Assembly: GCF_002865645.1 (NCBI RefSeq)
Contig: NW_020194558.1
Location: 434,001 to 498,000, forward strand
Direction: 5' to 3'
From: Hyaloscypha bicolor E
Lineage: Eukaryota > Ascomycota > Leotiomycetes > Helotiales > Hyaloscyphaceae
Length of the DNA: 64,000 bases
Shown here: in pieces, positions 47,401-60,714 of the stretch
Layout: every line of letters starts with the position of its first letter
Position numbering within the stretch: position 1 is the stretch's first letter
Notes under the pieces: generated by a model
Database searches by the model: none
What the model saw: only the letters and a program-made list of their open reading frames with translations
What the model was told of the DNA's origin: nothing
Made by a program: the position numbers and the translations under genes

Positions 47401-50400
47401 ACTAAAGAAAGTAATTATTCTATTTCCGAAAACTTAGAAAGAAATAAGAATACTTATTAATATCTTAAAAATACCAGATCTAGCTACTATATTTTAGAAC
47501 TAATAAATTAAGGATAATACTTCTTATCTTACTATCTTATAAATAGGAAATACTATTATATTAGGTATAATTAGATATATTAGGAAATCTATAGAACTAG
47601 TAGCTATAGCTTATATAATAAATAGAATATTTAAGGAATTAGAAATATTAGCTTAGGTATCTAATACTAATAGAATTATTTAATTTAAAGGCAATAGTAT
47701 TAATATTCGGATATTACTAGCCTATAAATATATTATATAAACTTTATATCTCTGATTTATATTTTAAGAACCTTAAGGAAATATTAAATATAAAGAAATA
47801 ATTAATACTAGAGCTAAAGTTAATATTTTTTTCGAAAAGATCTCTAAAAGTATTAGTAAAGTAGTATATAATACTATAGATTATTAAATATCTATTATTA
47901 TTAGGGCAGAATTTGGATTTATAAGAATAGTAAAGCTTAGAGCTAAGGTTATAAACAGAGTAGGATATAAAGATATATTTTTTCTAATTAAAGAAATTCT
48001 AAAAATCCTGCTTAGTTAATTATTCTTAGTAAAAATAAAAATAAATATTATATATAAAAGTAATAGTTTATAAAATAGAAGATTTACTAATCCTAAAAAT
48101 AACTAGAATACTTATATTATTATAATTATTTCACTTTTAAAGAATACCGGAAAGTAAAAAAAAGTAATAGTTTAAGAATACTAAGCTCCTAGAATTAAGG
48201 AATTAAGTAATATAGAATAGGAAACTAAAAATAAAAAGGAAAAATAGAGCCTGGTATTATAACTAGTAGTAATATTAGGGGAAACGGAAAGATACCGGAA
48301 TTTCCTATAGATTTTTTTATTTTAAGTTTAAAAGTTTAGGAAATTAATAATATTTTTAGAGAAACTAAAATAGAAAAGGCTTTAATTAGAATATTATTAA
48401 GAATAGTTCCGGAATTAATAGAAAAAGAAGTAAAAAGAATATTAAGTAAAGATATTTCTAAAGAAAAAATAAAGTAATATTTTCTAATAATAAAGAAATA
48501 TATCTCTAAAGCTAAGGAATATTAAATTTAAGACTAGAAAGAATTCTGGAATATATAGGAGCTTAAGGAAAATATATTAAAATACTAGATAAAAAGGCAT
48601 TTTTTATACCTAATTAGGAAGAAGCTAAATAAGAAGGTTATGAATTCCGGAAATTAAATAAAAAGAATACTAGAGAAAATAGCTATAGCTTTTAAAGAAA
48701 AAGATAATAACTATAGTTTATTTCTAGTTATAAGAGTATATAAAATAAAGAATAAGAAGATTTAACTAGTAAATACTAATAATAGAACTAGAAAAGGCCC
48801 TAGAAAATATTCGGACTAGTTTAAGAGATCTAAAGCTAGAGAATACTTATAGGAATATATTAGGAAATATAAGAACTACTTTTTACTAAGAATATTAGCT
48901 ATTTCAAGAGGTTTATAACTTATTTTGGAATATCTTAAATAATTAGATATTAGTAACTAGTTCTAGGAAAAGAAACTAGTTATATTTCAAGAATTAATAA
49001 TTAATTAAGGAAGTATAATTATATTTAATTAAAAAGAAGTAGGAAAAGTCTATAAAAATATTAGCCTACCTATTTTAATTAAGACTATTAAATATAAAGT
49101 CTAGTAAGAGAAGAATTTCTTATATCTTAAAGCTCTAGTATTAGTAATAGTAAAAATACTATTAGAATATCTAGATTATAAAATTCTTAAGAAATATAAT
49201 AGATCTTACTAAAATCCATAATTCTTGATTATAAAAAAGGTTACTAGAACTTATAGACTAATTAATACTATTATAAAAATGAATTTAGTAATCCTATAAA
49301 ATACTAATTTACTTTTATTTACTAATAAGATTTCGGAGAAATTTACTAAATATACTTATATTTCTTTAATTAATTTCTTTTCTAGATATAATTAACTTAT
49401 ACTAGATACTTATAGTAAAGATTTAACTATATTTATAATATTTCTGAGACTATTAAGAATAATTATATTATCTTAGGAAGCTACTAATTCCGTTATATAA
49501 TTTATATAAATTATTATAACTATTCTAGAAAATCTACTTCCCAAAATTACTATACTATTTATTAATAATATTAGAGTCAAGAGACCTTATATAGAATATA
49601 ATAGATAGCTTATTTTACCCGGAATTCGGTATTTTATATTCGAATATTTTTAAAATCTAGATATAACCCTAGATAGAATTAAATAAGCCAGAGCTAGTAT
49701 AAGAAAAAAATTATAGTTCTATTATAATAATATAGTTATTATTAGCTTTATTTATAGAGTACTTAGAAGAAGCCCTTTAAATTCAGGAATTACTAAGATC
49801 TTAAGATAGAAGTATTATAATAATATAACTAAAAATAAGGTATTTATTAAAATTATTATTTACTATTATATTTGAATTAAAGGCTTTATAATTATTACTA
49901 AACCCATTTACTATTTAATAAGAAAGAATATAATATAGAACTAGAATAATAAATAAAAGCAAGCTATATAAATTCTTTAGGAAAAGCTTACTACTACTTT
50001 AATATTCTATAAGTTATATTATAATTTATTAGAAGATTAGGAAATAATTATATTAATAGTAGATACTAGCCTAATAAATAAGGCGGAATTCTTAGTTAAT
50101 ATAATAATAAAGAGAAAAAGAAAGTTATATAATATAAGTCTAAAATCTGAAATAATACTAAATAGAAATATAATATTACTAAAAAAGAATACTAAAAACT
50201 AGTAAAATATTTATAAAAAGTATAATTCTAGCTATATAAAGTTTATTTTATTCTTAAACTAGATATTAATATACTTGTTATATAGCTAAGTAAAGTAGCT
50301 ATGGATTTTTCTAGAGCTCTAGTTATTTACTAGCTAATATAGATTTAGTTATTTAATTTTAAAGTCAAGTATATTAAAGGAACTAAGTATACTATTACTA

Positions 50401-53400
50401 ATAAATTATTAAGATATTTATAATAAAAAGATAATACTAAAGATAATAAGGATATTAATAAATAGTTAGTAATAGAGCTTAATACTATAGAAATAGTACT
50501 TATTAGGCAAAAAATTCGGATAAAGAAAGTAGTTCTAGTTTAGTTATATAATATTATTTTAAGGAATCCGATTTTTAAAACCTTTATTAGATATTTAGAT
50601 AATAATATCTAGTTATTAGAAATTAATAATTAAAGCCTTATTATATCTAGAAGCAAATTAGTAATATTAAAAAATAATAAAATCCGGAAATTATATAATA
50701 AAGGCTATAGCCTTTTATATATAATCTCTAGTAAAATAATAAATAATAATACTAATTTCTATATTTTATTTAATAACCCGACTATTTTACTAAACTTCTT
50801 AGATAATAGCTATTTCGAATAATACTAGAATATTATATAATATTTTATAATATTCTTTAGACTAGAAGAAATATCTAGGGCCAAGTTTTAAAAGTTAAGT
50901 AAGAAAGCTTTAAATTATAATATAAGAGATTAATTATTATAAAGAATTATATCTAAAGTATATTTATTTTAATTTATTATTAATAATTAAGAATAAAGAG
51001 AAATTATTATTAAAAAGCTATATAATAAGATTAAATATATTAGAAAAGAAAATATCTTTTACTTAGTAGCTAGCTATTATTACTAGAAAAGTTATTATAA
51101 TTATATATAGAAATATATTAATATTTATAAGATCTATTAGTATAAGAATAAAATAAAATAAAAAGAAGCTTTATATCTAATAAAAGCTATATTTCTTTTC
51201 TATTATCTTAGAATTAATATAATTAAACTACTAGACTATAAAGAATATAACTTATTAGTTATTACTAAAGATAACTTCTTAGAATAAGTTAAAGCTAGAC
51301 CTTTAAAAAACCTAACTAGTAAAAAGATAGCCAAGTTTATTTAGGAAGAAATTATTTATAGATATAATTTATTTAGGTAATTTAAGATAAATAATAAATC
51401 AGAATTTAAAGAAGTAGTAATTCAGGAACTTAATAAGCTAGGAATTAATAAAATTATTATTTTAGCCTATAATTTTAAGGGAAATAGTATAATTAAAAGA
51501 GGATATTAACTAATTATTTAAGTATTTATAGTACTTATAATAAGTAAAAAGAAGCCTTAGGTAAATTTATTACTATATATTCTATTTACTAACCGAGTTA
51601 TTATATATAAACTAACTAGATTTATTTCCTTTTATATAATTTATAATAGGGAAGTAATACTATTTATAGAAATATATTTTCTAATCTAGAGAATACTTAA
51701 ATAAAATAAAGTCTATAATAAAGAAATATTTCTAGAAATATATATAAAGTAAATATAAATAAAAAATAAAAATATTAAAAAAGCTAGAATAAAGAAAAAT
51801 AAAAAATACTAAAAGAAAAAGAAATAATTTAATACTATTTACTAGATTTATTTAAAGCCTATTTCTAAAAAAAAATCTAGTTTTTATATATAATATTAAA
51901 TTAATAAATTAAGACAAATTAAGAAATATAAAGCTATTATATTACTAGTTTAGCCTATATAGAATAAGATATATAGATTAACTAAAGAAATATTATATAT
52001 TAGAAAAACTTAATAATATTATATTTTAAAGAATATATATTAGAAATTAACTTAAATAATTTATTAAAAGAAATAAATTCTGGTATTTCCCTAAAAATAA
52101 AATTAATAATAAATATATATCTATAAATAAACGTTTTAAAATAGATATAGAACTAGAAAAAGAAATAATTATAGAATACTATAAGCAAAATAGTATTTAG
52201 GAGATTAAGAAAGCTACTAGTATTATTATATATATTCTAGAATTACTGGAATTAGAAAAAGTAAAATATATTTTCTTTATAGAAAAGTAAAAGAAAGCAT
52301 TTAATAATAGAAGCTTTTCTTAACCTAAAATAAAGCTTATTATTTTTAATTTTTTATATATCTTTTGAATTTTCTTTCTAACTATTATTTATAATCTTTA
52401 GAGAATATTATTATTAGATTATTATTCTAGAAATCAGATAAGTTTTATTATTACTTATTTCTTATTATTATCTAATTATTACTATTAGATAGTATTTTTA
52501 ATATATGAAATTCTATTACTAGATTTTGGGAATTAAATATAAAGAATTCTTTTTAGTATAAAAATAAATAGAGAATTAAGAGATTATCTTATAAACTCTT
52601 AACTTTAAATTATAGTAATAAATAGTAATTATATTTGGAATTAGGAAAAGAAGAAAAAAAGAAAGAGAGTTTTTTATATATATTTTACTAAACTAAAAAT
52701 CTTTTAAAGGCTTTATTTACCTTTTTAACTAGCTATTCTTATAGCTTATACTAGTCTAAAGCTCGACTATAATAATTATAGATCTCGATTTTAACTTGAA
52801 TTACTATTATAAGTTTTCTTATAATACCCAAATAAATTTCCTAATTAGGAGTTATATATAAACGAAATAGCTAAACTAGAAACCTTATAAAAGAAAAGAG
52901 AAACCTTATTAAACCTAATAGTTATTTCTAAAGGTATTTAATAATATATAATTCTGGGAATTTATTAGATATTAGATAAACTAGATCTACTTATTTAAAG
53001 CCTATTTTATATTAGAAAACCTATTTTCTTTTTAATATAACTATAACTATTTTTAAAACTTATACTAAGGCTTAGTTAGTATATTATATATTCCTATTTC
53101 TATATAAAGAGAACTTCTTTTATATAGAACCTATTTCCTAATTAAGATACCGTTTTATTACTAGAAACTAATTATTTCTTTAAAAAGCTAGTATAATTTA
53201 CTAATTCTTATTATTAATTTATTTCTTACTATTAAATATTATCTAAATAATTCCTATATTTTTAATACTAATTCGGAATACCTAATCTTTTTATATTCTA
53301 TATTAATTTTAATATTAACTATTCTAAACTTAATAATAATACTATAAATCCTATTTATACTATCTTATAATTCTTTTTTCTATATATTCTAATACTTTTA

Positions 53401-54249
53401 GTATTACTTTTATTAATATAAATATTACTTTAAAGTTCTAAATAACTAAATAGTTTTATATTATTTAAAGTCGACTTTAATAAATACTAAATAAATATAA
53501 TTAGCTTTTAGAAGAGATATGAATTAGTTTTAGAAAAAGTAATACCTTATTTTAAGTTATTTCTTAATTCTATTATTCTAACTTCTTTTCTATTAATACT
53601 TATTTTATATTTTCTCTAATATTTTTAGTATATTTATATATCTTATCTTTTATATATTTCTAATATTATTTCCCTTCTTTTATACTATTTTTTAAATTAA
53701 TAGGAATATCTTTAAATAAATAGGGAATTAGGATATACTTATATTATAAAATTTTCGTTATTTTCTTCTATATTCTAATACTTTAGATATTATTATTATA
53801 TTTATATTTCTATTATATTACTTTCTTATTTCCCTATTATTATTATTTAGTTTAATCTACCTTAATTATTTCCTTAATTATATTTCCTTAGATATATATA
53901 TTTATATTCTTTTTTATAATAAAAGCCTAACTTTATATTTTATCTTTTATAATTATTTCTAATTTATAACTATATTATCTTAAATATATCTAATTATTAT
54001 ATTTACTTTCTTTATTATATATATTACTATTTTAGCTTTATTTTCTTATTAGAAAAAAAGAAAAACTCGAATATATATAATATATTTATATAATTTAAGA
54101 CTATTTTAATTTATTTTTTATTTTGGAATATATTTAAAAGAAATTCTTATAATCTTAAGAACCTTTAATTTTATAACCTATAACTATTATACTAATAATA
54201 CTTTTATAATTTATTAAGAATAATAAAATAGCTAAAAAACAGATTTCTT

Positions 54250-56960
54250 AAATTAGTAAAATATAATAACTAGTTCTTATAAGCCATAGTATTATTAAAA
54301 GCCTATAAATTAATAATATTAAAGTTTAGAGTATTAAAGGAGCTTAGGTAGTTATAGAAAGCCTACTAATACTAGAAAAGATAGCTATAATTACCGAATT
54401 TAATATAAATATCCTAGATAAGCTAAGTAATATATATAATAAGCTCTTAAAGTAGAAAACCTTTATTAGAGATAGAACTAGACTAGGATTAATTAAGGAG
54501 AAGCTAAAGAACTATTAAGCTAATAATAGGAAATTCGAGAATATTATTAAAGGCATTTCTAAAAATAAATAAGAGAAGTTTAATAAGATTAAGACTATAG
54601 TAAACGGTCTTAATATTAAGAGTTAGAATAGAATTATACTATATAGTAAAGCTTTTAGCTAATATATTAATAATATTTATAATAATTTTAGTAAAAATAT
54701 TTATAAGAAATTATATTCTTTTTTTTAAAATAAAAGCTTTAGTATATAAAGCTATTTAGTTAATTAATAAAGCTACTTTAAAGTATATTAAGGACAAGAA
54801 ATATTAAAATACTAGTATATTTACTAAATTAAATATTACTAAAGTACTTAAGTATACTAAAGCTATTTCGGAATATAGAGAATTAAAGTTTAAGCTATTA
54901 TTAGCTAATAACCTTAAAGCTAGATAATATATCTTTAATACTTCCGGAATTCTAATTAAGGGAGTTTATAGTAATAAGCCTTTTCCTGCTTTCCGAAATA
55001 AGCCTAAAGAATAGGTCCTTATTATAATTTTAGCTTTAACTTAACCGGATCTAGCTAAGAAAAATAAAGCTAATTTAGTAGAGCCTAATAAGAAAACTAT
55101 TAGTAAAGCTAGTAGAACTAGTATAACTAGATAAGAAAAACCTAGTAAGAATAGAGAATAAGCTAAGCCTAAGACTCCTAATAAATAATAAAGATCTGAG
55201 TATTAGACTAAGTATAAAGTTAGTAAAATAGCAGAAAGTAAAAAGAAGCCCTTTATACTAAAGAGAAAAATATTATCTAAAAAGACTTTCTTAACTATAT
55301 CTAGAACCAAGAAGCAGAAGACTAGAAATATTAAGTCCGGAGAATTTAATAAAAGTATTTAGTATACTTATAAGATATTAGCTAAATAGAAATTAATACT
55401 TATTTAATAAGATAAGTATATTTTTAAAAAGATATATAGTAGTATTATAAGACCTATTTTTAAGCGAGAATACTATAGAGTTAATAATAGATTCCTTAAA
55501 GCTCCCTATATAGTATATACTTAGTAATTTACTAATACTCTCTCTATTAATATATAAGAAATCAAGAATACTCTAAAGGTAATTACTAAGATCTATAAAG
55601 TTACTAAAAACAAGAAGTATGTTTCTATTACTTAAATAAATAAGGAAATACGAGATTTCTTTTTTAAAAACCAGGAAATTAAGAAATATAAATATAAGTA
55701 TTATATTTCTAATTAATTCCGCCCTAATCTATAGGTCTAATTTAATATTATAGTCCCTATTCCTAAGTCTAGTATTACTAATTTAGGTACTAATAGCTAT
55801 ATTTATAAGAAGAATTACCTAAAGTAGATTAAGAAGCTTAGTATTCGAGAGCTCTTAATAAAAGAAATAGAGATACTATAGTTCTATTTCCGAAAAGATA
55901 ATATATTAATATATAAAGATCTTAGTAATAGCTACTTAACCTTAGTTTCTTAATTTTTAATAATAGATCTATTAATATAGCTCGGATTTTATAAAATATT
56001 AAGTAAGTATTTTATTTATCTAGTTATTTATTCTTAGCTAGCCTAATACTTTATTTCTAGAAATATTAATTATAATTAGTATAAAGATAATACTAAAGAT
56101 CTAGCTATTACTAAAGCTTTAAATAGCGAATTCTATCTTAGTAAAAAGTATTAAAATATTAGCTATATTTTTCTTATAGATTATAAGAAGGCTATTATCT
56201 TTAATAAAAAGTTTTTTAAAGATATTAATTACTTCTCTATTTCTAATAAATTTAAGCTAGAAATAGCTAAAGAAATAGATAAGTATTTACTAAAAATAAT
56301 AGAAAAAAAGACTTTAAATATAATTTATTTAACTAGATAAATAAATACCTTTAGCTAGGTAATCTATAAGTCTGAAATTATAGAAAAGTATTAATTCTCG
56401 AATAATATATAAGTTAAATAATAGCTTAATAATAATTTATTACTTAATAGGCCTTTTACTATAGTTTCTATAAGTCTAGTTACTATTAAGGATAAAATAT
56501 ATGAAAATAAAATCTCTTATAAGATTATTAAAGCCTCTTATCTAGAGCTTTTCTTTCTTATTAAAAGTTAATTTAAAAATATTATAAATAATATAAAATT
56601 TAAAAAAGCTATTTATTTAAAGTATATTAGTATAATTTATAATATAATTTGCTATAATAAGTTTCCTTAATACCCTATAGTAAAGGCAGAAATTAAGTAA
56701 TAGTTAAAGGTAAATACTAATTAATATAAAGAACTATATTAGATTTAGTATAAAAATATAGCTAAGCGGGTTCGGATTATTTTTAAGTAAATTCGGGAAT
56801 ATGAAATAAGACTATTTAAAGATAATAAGTCTTATTTTAGGTATATAAAGAAGAAGTTAGATTAACTAATAAAGAAAAATCCTAAATATTTTATTATTTC
56901 GGATTCTAAATAGAATTTTTCTATTATTTTTAGTACTTAGAAAATAAATATAAATAAATA
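54250..56960 (+). pseudogene. Unidentified decayed frame downstream of gypsy pol
   Basis: A + strand coding-like stretch between gypsy integrase and LTR copy B. From 55401 on it is long, with stops mostly of RIP type, and highly charged near its end (around 56760-56900). It has no RT, integrase or protease motif. It lies inside the LTR pair and its last 1.57 kb is copied again at 57271-58844, so it travels with the element. It may be an extra (env-position or captured) gene. Not recognised. Confidence 0.45.
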
Positions 56961-57270
56961 AAGGATTAGATATAGTATAGCAAGCCATATTTATTAAAAA
57001 TTATATTATTTTAGTAATTTTAAGATTTAGGTTATATAATAAAGGCTATAGCCTTTTATATATAACTTGCGGAAATTATATAAAAAAGCTAGTTTTTTTA
57101 TAGACTTAGAGAATAATTCTTTATAAGTATTTAATTAATTAAGCTTTTATATACTATATACTATTTATACTTTACTATTTATACTTTTAATTTATTATTT
57201 TACTATTAAGTTACGTTTTATATTCTAGTATACTTTATATAGGTTTTTGTCTTATTATAGTTTCCTTTTT
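55401..57270 (+). repeat. Tandem duplication, unit 1 (1.57 kb internal + LTR B)
   Basis: This 1870-bp segment is repeated head to tail at 57271-59144. The unit is the 3' internal part of the gypsy element plus its LTR (56971-57270). Confidence 0.9.
56971..57270 (+). repeat. LTR copy B of the gypsy element
   Basis: 300 bp, aligns with 44151-44450 and 58845-59144; carries the 36-bp palindrome at 57031-57066. Confidence 0.88.
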
Positions 57271-59144
57271 ATATTATTTAGTAAGATAAGTATATTTTTA
57301 AGGAAATATATAATAGTATTATAGGATTTATCTTTAAATAAAAATACTATAGGATTAATAATAAATTCCTTAAAGCTTTCTATATAATATATACTTAGTA
57401 ATTTACTAATATTCTCTTTATTAATATATGAAAGATTAAGAATATTCTAAAAATAATTACTAAGATTTATAAAATTACTAAAAACAAGAAATATATTTCT
57501 ATTACTTAAGTAAATAAGAAAATATAAGATTTTTTCTTTAAAAACTAGAAAATTAAGAAATATAAATATAAGTATTATATTTCTAATTAATTTTGCCCTA
57601 ATCTATAGCTCTAATTTAATACTATAGTTCCTATTCCTGAGTCTAGTATTACTAATCTAGATACTAATAGCTATATTTATAAGAAAAATTATCTAAAATA
57701 AATTAAGAAGCTTAGTATTTGAGAGCTCTTAATAAAAAAGATAAAAATACTATAATTTTACTTCCGAAAAAATAATATATTAATATATAAAGATCTTAGT
57801 AATAGCTATTTTACCTTAGTCTTTTAACTTTTAATAGTAAATCTATTAATATAGCTCGGATTTTATAAGATATTAAATAAGTATCTTATTTATCTAGTTA
57901 CTTATTCTTAGCTAGCCTAATACTTTACTTCTGGAAATATTAATTATAATTAATATAAAAGTAATATTAAAGATCTAGCTATTACTAAAGCTTTAAATAG
58001 CAAATTTTACTTTAGTAAAAAGTATTAGAATATTAGCTATATTTTTTTTATAGATTATAAAAAGGCTACTATTTTTAGTAAAAAGTTCTTTAAAAATATT
58101 AATTACTTTTCTATTTCTAATAAATTTAAACCGGAAATAGCTAAGGAAATAGATAAATATTTACTAAAAATAATAAGAGAAAAGATTCTAAATATAATTT
58201 ATTTAACTAGATAAATAAATACTTTTAGCTAAGTAATCTATAAGTCTGGAATTATAGGAAAGTATTAATTCCCGGATAATATATAAATTAAAAGATAGCT
58301 TAATAATAATTTACTATTTAATAGGCCTTTTATTATAATTTCTATAAATCTAGTTACTATTAAGAATAAAATATATAAAAATAAAGTCTTTTATAAGGTT
58401 ATTAAAACCTTTTATCTAGAGCTTTCTTCTCTTATTAAAGATTAATTTAAAAATACTATAAATAATATAAAATTTAAAGAAGCTATTTATTTAAAGTATA
58501 TTAGTATAATTTATAATATAATTTATTATAATAAGCTTCCTTAATACCCTATAATAAAGGCGGAAATTAAGTAATAATTAAAGGCAAATACTAATTAATA
58601 TAGAAAACTATATTAAATTTAATATAAGAATATAGTTAAGCGGGTTTGGATTATTTTTAAGTAAGTTCGGAAATATGAAATAAGACTATTTAAAAGTAAT
58701 AAGTCTTATTTTAGATATATAGAAAAGAAATTAGATTAATTAATAAAGGAAAATCCTAAATATTTTATTATTTCGGATTCTAAATAGGATTTTTCTAATA
58801 TTTTTAGTATTTAAGAAATAAGTATAAATAAATAGGAGATCGGATATAGTATAGCAGGCTATATTTATTAAAAATTATATTATTTTAGCGGTTTTAAGAT
58901 TTAAGTTATATAGTAAAGGCTATGGCCTTTTATATATAACTTACGGAAATTATATAAGAAAGCTGGTTTTTCTATAGACTTAGAAAATAATTCTTTATAA
59001 GTATTTAATTAATTAAGCTTTTATATATTATATATTATTTATATTTTACTATTTATATTTTTAATTTATTATTTTACTATTAAGTTATATTTTATATTCT
59101 AGTATACTTTATATGAGTTTTTGTCTTATTATAGTTTCCCTTCT
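57271..59144 (+). repeat. Tandem duplication, unit 2 (1.57 kb internal + LTR C)
   Basis: An 1874-bp copy of 55401-57270, ending in LTR copy C (58845-59144). It starts directly after LTR B at 57271 (ATTTAGTAAGATAAG against ATTTAATAAGATAAG at the start of unit 1) and aligns to the end with scattered transitions. Many differences are further C-to-T or G-to-A steps in unit 2. Confidence 0.9.
58845..59144 (+). repeat. LTR copy C of the gypsy element
   Basis: 300 bp, aligns with copies A and B; carries the palindrome at 58905-58940. It forms the right edge of the nested insertion. Confidence 0.88.
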
Positions 59145-59479
59145 ATAATATATAATTAACTAGACTATATATTATAGTATTAAAGTTTTTAAAGTTATTC
59201 TAAAATAGATCCTATAAATTATTATTACTTTTCTTATATAAAATATACTAATATATCTTAGTAATTATATATTTCTAAAGTTTAGCCTTTATTATAATTA
59301 CTAAATTAATACTATTTTCCTATTTCTTAATTAGTTTCTTTCTCTTATTAGTATTTATACTAAATTGAGTTCAGGTTCTCTCTAGTATATATATATAATT
59401 TATAGCAAGAAGAATTCAAAGATAAGATAATTTATAATAGATTTATAGAAAGAGTTTAGTAGTAAAGATATCCCGATAT

Positions 59480-59642
59480 CTAGTTCAAATACTAGATACC
59501 TGGTTTAGATACCTGATTAAGATACCAGATACCTGGTTATTAAGATACTAGATACCTGGTTTAGATATTAGATACCTAATTCAGATATTTAGTTAAAATA
59601 CTAGATACCTAGTTCAGATACTAGATATCCTAGATATCTAGG
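59480..59642. repeat. Degenerate ~20-bp minisatellite (AGATACTAGATACCTGGTT type)
   Basis: About eight irregular units lie in the 5' internal part of the outer copia element. The core AGATAC(C/T)AGATACCT also forms the 20-bp repeat in the LTRs at 7177-7252, in a different element. The rest of 59145-60123 shows no readable gene. Confidence 0.75.
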
Positions 59643-60123
59643 AGTATTAAGGATATTAAAGTAAATATTTTGCCCTTAAATATTTTATCTATAATAAGAA
59701 ATTTAAAAAATAAAATATTATAATTCCGGAAGAGTTTAAAGCTTAAAGAACTCGATTTAATAATAAAATCAAAGTAGTAGTTAAAGAGCTTTAAGGGCAT
59801 ATATAGGATATATATTCCAGAGACAAGGTCTTATAAATACAGGTATTATATAAATAGAAAAGATAATTTCTAAAAAAGTAGTTTTAGGGCTAAAAGAAGT
59901 TAGTTTTAAAAGATAGTAGAAGTTAAATAAATAAATAGTCAAATAGCTAACCGTTTACTAATTAGTAAAAGCTAGGTATTTTCTTTATAGGCTATTAAAT
60001 ACTTTTATAAAGTTAATAAATAGTTTCCTCTTTTAATATAAAATAGACTAGATTTATCTTAGGCTATTAAATACTTTTAGAACTAATCTAAAATCTTCTC
60101 TAATATATATATAAACTAATTAG

Positions 60124-60426
60124 TATTAGTTTACTAGTAATATATAATACTATTATATAGGTATAGAAATATTAGTTATATTAAATTAGTAAAGTTATTA
60201 TTATTTAGAAATAGGAATTATAGTATTATAGTATTAATATATAATTCCTAAATTTACTAAGCCTAAAGGAGTCTAGTTTACTAGTCAAGTTATTTATAGG
60301 ATATAAGGTTATATAACTATATCCCGTATTTCATATCTTATTACCTATATCCCGTATCTTATATCCCGTATCTTATATCCCGTAACTATATATATAACTC
60401 CCAAAGAAATAGCTATATTAATACTA
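60124..60426 (-). repeat. Right (5') LTR of the outer copia element
   Basis: Partner of 38952-39194. It contains a 14-bp tandem repeat (unit ATCCCGTATCTTAT, about three copies at 60345-60383) that is largely absent from the left copy. Confidence 0.75.
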
Positions 60427-60714
60427 ACTAATAATATATATAAATTTCTTTAATAAATATAATTTTAATAATAAGGAAAAGTATATATAAAATTATATAA
60501 AATACTTTATTAAACTCTTATTATAGTTAATAATACGTCCTATATTATTTCATATATAACTTTATTTTTAAATCTTTATTAAAAAAATTCATTTAGAAGA
60601 GTTTTAAATTTTTAAAATATAATAATAAATAAAAATATATATCTTACTTTAATAAAGCCCTTTTGCGTAATTATTGAACTTTACTAAAATATTCTTATAA
60701 CAATGAAAAGCTCG
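60427..60714. other. AT-rich strip abutting the laccase gene
   Basis: 288 bp between the outer copia LTR and the laccase stop codon. AT-rich nearly up to about 60690, so the laccase 3' UTR and poly(A) region must lie in RIP-like DNA. No other gene. Confidence 0.65.

Larger units (their letters stand above)
44151..57270 (+). mobile_element. Large decayed Ty3/gypsy retrotransposon (about 13 kb)
   Basis: 300-bp LTRs at 44151-44450 and 56971-57270 bound a + strand element. A gag-like region lies at about 45490-46900 and a protease-like region near 47800-48060. RT is at about 49190-49720, with a WFLIKKVTRTYRLIN block and FINNI at about 49555-49572 where this fungal group has FIDDI. RNase H is near 49990-50200. 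Integrase is at about 50930-51700, with a zinc-finger-like block then core residues such as LFTNRV and FYIIYNREVILFIE. At 13.1 kb it is long for a gypsy element; about 5 kb lies between integrase and the 3' LTR, including an unidentified decayed frame (54250-56960). It is inserted in the outer copia element, opposite strand. Dead by RIP. Confidence 0.85.
38952..60426 (-). mobile_element. Outer Ty1/copia element, interrupted by a gypsy element
   Basis: Related repeats at about 38952-39194 and 60124-60426 bound this region; once the 15.0-kb gypsy insertion (44151-59144) is subtracted, about 6.5 kb remains, a normal copia size. On the - strand, copia motifs are readable around 39480-40990. RT-side blocks include KSKLVI-AYNN (about 40770-40810), an ETTSLKTYYFYY-like block (40450-40500) and AKFLAKEYKYL (40290-40320). 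RNase H blocks include FANNRNFFFQIGYVLVL-like residues at about 39830-39880 and a SELYSIAYSFNIGA-like block near 39740-39780. 41000-44150 should hold integrase and earlier parts, but I could not assign motifs. Dead by RIP. Confidence 0.8.

Noticed and set aside
44151..59144. Target site duplication for the nested gypsy element
   Set aside because: The flanks (TATAAGTAT on the left, ATAATATAT on the right) are too AT-rich and RIP-altered to define the LTR edge or a 5-bp repeat reliably.
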